Made by a program: the position numbers and the translations under genes. From Hyphomicrobiales bacterium (GTDB lineage: Bacteria; Pseudomonadota; Alphaproteobacteria; Rhizobiales; Aestuariivirgaceae), in the NCBI GenBank assembly GCA_027051995.1, contig JALUFY010000384.1:1-7992 (forward strand): a stretch of DNA of 7,992 nucleotides, given 5' to 3'. This document shows, piece after piece, positions 6,217 through 7,992 of the stretch (position 1 is the first letter of the stretch; the number at the start of each line of letters is the position of its first letter). The notes beneath the pieces are model-generated. The model was not told the origin of the DNA, did not search any database, and saw only the letters and a program-made list of their open reading frames with translations.

Positions 6217-6684
6217 TCAGTTCTTCTCATCCGGCAGGGGCGGCAGCGGCATGACCTCTATCCCCTCTTCGTTGAGGCTTCTGGCCTCTTCCGCGCTGGC
6301 CTCGCCCCAGATGGGTCTGGCCGCCTTACCGCCGCCCTCCGCGTGACGCCTGCGCGCCTCCGAGGCAAATGCGCCGCCCACGTATTCGGCCTTTTCGCGC
6401 ACCAGCGCATGCACCTCGCGCGCCATCTGGCGCATCATTTTCGCCTTGCCGGAAAGCGCCGTGCCGCCGGGCGCATCCGGCGCGGCCTCTTCCGCCGGGC
6501 TTCCCGCCGCCCTGTTGCCCTTCGCCGGGATGGCCGGTTTCATCAGCCGCTTGCGCACATCCACGCTGCCGCAGACGGGACAGGCCACGAGCCCGGCCCC
6601 GCGCTGCTCCTCGAAGGCCGAAGAGCTGGAAAACCATGCGTCGAAGACGTGGCCCTCGCCGCATTCAAGATCATAACGGATCAT
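6217..6684 (-). CDS. DUF1178 family protein with zinc-ribbon-like N-terminus
   Basis: A small protein of unknown function, 155 aa, near the usual length. The N-terminus MIRYDLECGEGHVFDAWFSS is the family hallmark. Cys8 and His12, together with the CPVCGS pair (Cys35, Cys38), look like a zinc knuckle, followed by VDVRKRLMKPAIP. The middle is a variable Ala/Pro/Gly stretch (about 51-75). A conserved-looking helical C-terminal part then follows (KAKMMRQMAREVHALVREKA, then YVGGAFASEARRRHAEG) and a proline-rich tail. The start is supported by AAGGA, 9 bases before ATG. It lies 28 bases after the nitrilase stop and is probably the last gene of the comF-grxC-nitrilase operon. No activity can be assigned; association with the redox/glutathione neighbours is inference from position. 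Confidence 0.88.
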   Translation of the reverse strand: MIRYDLECGEGHVFDAWFSSSSAFEEQRGAGLVACPVCGSVDVRKRLMKPAIPAKGNRAAGSPAEEAAPDAPGGTALSGKAKMMRQMAREVHALVREKAEYVGGAFASEARRRHAEGGGKAARPIWGEASAEEARSLNEEGIEVMPLPPLPDEKN

Positions 6685-6712
6685 TCCCGTTCATCCTTCC
6701 GGCGCGCCCGGA

Positions 6713-7564
6713 TCAGACAGGCGGCCTGAAATCCCTTTCGTTCTCCAGCACCGGAATGCGCCGGCGCATGTCCGATACTTTTTCAGCATCTATGGCGGCC
6801 AGGATCACCCCCGGCCCGTCGTCCTCCGCCTCGGCCAGCACATCGCCCCAGGGCGCGATGATCATGCTGTGGCCATAGGTGGCCCGGCCCGATTCGTGCC
6901 GCCCGCTCTGGCCCGCCGCCATGACGAAGGCCTCGTTCTCGATGGCCCTGGCGCGCAACAGGACATGCCAGTGCGCCTGCCCGGTGGGCACGGTAAAGGC
7001 CGCCGGAACCGTCAGCACCTGCGCCCCGGCCCGCGCCAGCGCCCTGTAAAGCGCCGGAAAGCGCAGATCGTAGCAGATGGACATCCCGATGCGCAGGCCC
7101 GCCGCCCTTGCCATCACCGCCCGCTCTCCGGGCCGGATGACGGCCGATTCGCGATAGTCCTTCTCGCCCTGCCCGAGGGTTACATCGAAAAGATGAATCT
7201 TGTCATACCAGGCGATAATCCCGCCATCGGGGCCGAAGAGAATGGAGCGGTTGGCCAGCCGCCCGTCCACCTCGTCCTCCGGGCGCAGGGCCAGCGAGCC
7301 GATATGCAGGAAAACGCCAAGCTCCGCCGCCAGCTCCGAAAACGCCTTCACGGCGGCATCCGATTCCATCGTCCCCACAAGAGAGCGCACCCGCGCCTTG
7401 TCTTCGTCCATGATGGCGGTGTTTTCCGGCGTCAGGATGTAGCGCGCCCCCAGCGCCGCCGCCTCGCGCGCCAGCCCCGAAGCCTGCTCCGCGTTGGCCG
7501 CCACGTCCAGCCCCGAGCACATTTGCACGCAGGCGCATTGCAGCGCGGTCGCGGTGTCAGCCAT
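6713..7564 (-). CDS. Carbon-nitrogen hydrolase, Nit1-like (probable deaminated glutathione amidase)
   Basis: A cytoplasmic amidase of the nitrilase superfamily, 283 aa. The Glu-Lys-Cys catalytic triad is visible: E47 (ILTPENTA), K122 (YDKIHLFDV) and C164 (SICYDLRFP). The run KIHLFDVTL...YRESAVIRPG matches the Nit1/NitFhit branch, whose known members hydrolyse deaminated glutathione, a wrong product of transaminases, so a metabolite-repair role is likely. C-terminal features such as RARAIENEAFVMAAGQ and YGHSMIIAPWG are also typical. ATG at 7570 touches the Shine-Dalgarno AAGGGGG directly, whereas ATG 7564 sits 6 bases after it, so I chose 7564 (MADTATALQ). It overlaps the 3' end of grxC by 8 bases, implying coupled translation with glutaredoxin. 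Substrate is inferred; another small amide cannot be excluded. Confidence 0.92.
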   Translation of the reverse strand: MADTATALQCACVQMCSGLDVAANAEQASGLAREAAALGARYILTPENTAIMDEDKARVRSLVGTMESDAAVKAFSELAAELGVFLHIGSLALRPEDEVDGRLANRSILFGPDGGIIAWYDKIHLFDVTLGQGEKDYRESAVIRPGERAVMARAAGLRIGMSICYDLRFPALYRALARAGAQVLTVPAAFTVPTGQAHWHVLLRARAIENEAFVMAAGQSGRHESGRATYGHSMIIAPWGDVLAEAEDDGPGVILAAIDAEKVSDMRRRIPVLENERDFRPPV

Positions 7565-7826
7565 CGGCATCCCCCTTCAAAAGCCCGTCCAGCCTGCCCG
7601 CCGCGTCCAGCGCCGCCATGTCGTCGTATCCGCCAATGTGCGTCTCCCCGATGAAAATCTGCGGCACCGTATGCCGCCCCCCGGCGCGTTTCGTCATCTC
7701 CCTGCGCCCGGCGGGATCGAACGTCACATCAATCTCGGTGAACTTCACCCCCTTGTCCTTCAGCAGCCGCTTCGCCGCGTGGCAATAGGGGCACATCTTC
7801 GTCAGATAAACGACAACCTCTGGCAT
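7557..7826 (-). CDS. grxC: Glutaredoxin 3 type (dithiol, CPYC)
   Basis: A small cytoplasmic thiol oxidoreductase that uses glutathione to reduce disulfides and glutathionylated proteins. The product is 89 aa, typical for Grx3. The thioredoxin fold starts with MPEVVVYLTKMCPYCHAAKR, and the active-site C12-P-Y-C15 makes it a dithiol enzyme. TVPQIFIG (53-60) supplies the cis-proline, and ETHIGGYDD (61-69) the glutathione-binding Gly-Gly. An upstream in-frame ATG at 7868 overlaps the comF stop (ATGA) but has no ribosome site and would add 14 atypical residues. ATG 7826 follows AAGGAA by 6 bases, so it is preferred. The gene is tightly packed with comF (38 bases upstream) and the nitrilase (8-base overlap), so it is probably co-transcribed with both. 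Confidence 0.95.
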   Translation of the reverse strand: MPEVVVYLTKMCPYCHAAKRLLKDKGVKFTEIDVTFDPAGRREMTKRAGGRHTVPQIFIGETHIGGYDDMAALDAAGRLDGLLKGDADG

Positions 7827-7864
7827 TCCGCGTTCCTTGCCTGAAAACATCCTCCGCCGGAGCA

Positions 7865-7992
7865 TCATATATGAAGCGCATCCGTTTTGCCCGCAAGAGC
7901 GAAAACCGCCACATCCACCCGCGCCGCCCCGGCCTTTTTCAGCGCCGCGCAGCAGGCCCCCGCCGTCGCCCCGGTGGTGCTGGTGGATGATG
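7865..7992 (-). CDS. comF: ComF family phosphoribosyltransferase-like protein, C-terminal end only
   Basis: The last 41 codons of a gene that enters from the right edge. The frame reads SSTSTTGATAGACC, then AALKKAGAARVDVAVFALAG, then KTDALHI and stop. The TTGAT turn followed by a helix and 'LKKAGAARVDV' is the usual end of ComF proteins, which have a phosphoribosyltransferase fold and, in competent bacteria, take part in DNA uptake (role unclear elsewhere). Position directly before grxC fits the common alphaproteobacterial order. The residues before TTGAT should read roughly V-D-D-V-x but here read S-S-T-S, so the PRPP-binding acidic pair seems missing. The identification is therefore less than certain. 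Confidence 0.6.
   Translation of the reverse strand, partial: SSTSTTGATAGACCAALKKAGAARVDVAVFALAGKTDALHI

Noticed and set aside
5881..6729. 282-codon plus-strand ORF across ubiG's end and the DUF1178 gene
   Set aside because: It overlaps two supported genes, and its translation is Arg/His/Pro-rich with no domain.
6869..7654. 261-codon plus-strand ORF opposite the nitrilase
   Set aside because: The nitrilase frame carries the full Glu-Lys-Cys triad; the opposite frame has no family features.
7729..7914. 61-codon minus-strand ORF over the comF-grxC junction
   Set aside because: It runs out of frame through both the ComF end and the glutaredoxin active site, so it is a shadow.
7873..7992. Plus-strand gene ending in V-V-L-V-D-D, like a phosphoribosyltransferase motif
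   Set aside because: The frame before it is a short Ala/Pro-rich stretch with no good start, while the minus frame gives a ComF-like C-terminus in the expected position before grxC.

Overview
The window is a GC-rich stretch of housekeeping chromosome from an alphaproteobacterium. The pointers are the gene set and order (lysC and ptsP next to prfA, with ubiG and a comF/grxC/nitrilase/DUF1178 block beside them), a GAF-containing PtsP, the UbiG type, and the many long antisense ORFs expected at this base composition. I cannot assign an order or genus. I see no rRNA, tRNA, CRISPR array, insertion sequence, phage gene or attachment site. Coding density is high: no gap between genes exceeds about 200 bases.

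Left part (1-1516), all on the minus strand. The first 119 bases are the N-terminal end of prfA (peptide chain release factor 1), cut by the window edge. Upstream of it is a near-perfect intrinsic terminator (145-178) that ends a gene for a RodZ-like membrane protein (242-1318: cytoplasmic helix-turn-helix, one membrane span, C-terminal DUF4115-type domain). The ptsP-to-RodZ gap (1319-1516) holds two overlapping GC-rich hairpins and an AT-rich patch with three ATGAAC repeats.

Middle (1517-5229), minus strand: ptsP (enzyme I of the nitrogen PTS) and lysC (aspartokinase). In the 194-base gap between them I find a putative promoter and a 30-codon small ORF, too short for routine gene calling. 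It has its own Shine-Dalgarno sequence, and its stop overlaps the ptsP start as TGATG.

Right part: ubiG (5423-6193, plus strand) is divergent from lysC across 193 bases that carry palindromes and a putative lysC promoter. It converges on a tightly packed minus-strand block that reads comF (3' end only) > grxC > nitrilase (Nit1-like) > DUF1178 zinc-ribbon protein. grxC and the nitrilase overlap by 8 bases.

Functionally these are core genes: translation termination, cell-shape scaffold, PTSNtr phosphorelay, aspartate-family amino acid synthesis, ubiquinone synthesis, and a redox/glutathione-related operon. I see no undescribed multi-gene system. The less ordinary observations are regulatory: the small ORF coupled to ptsP, a terminator placed directly before the prfA ribosome-binding site, a tandem duplication at the lysC start, and a ComF C-terminus whose visible end lacks the usual acidic pair of its phosphoribosyltransferase motif.
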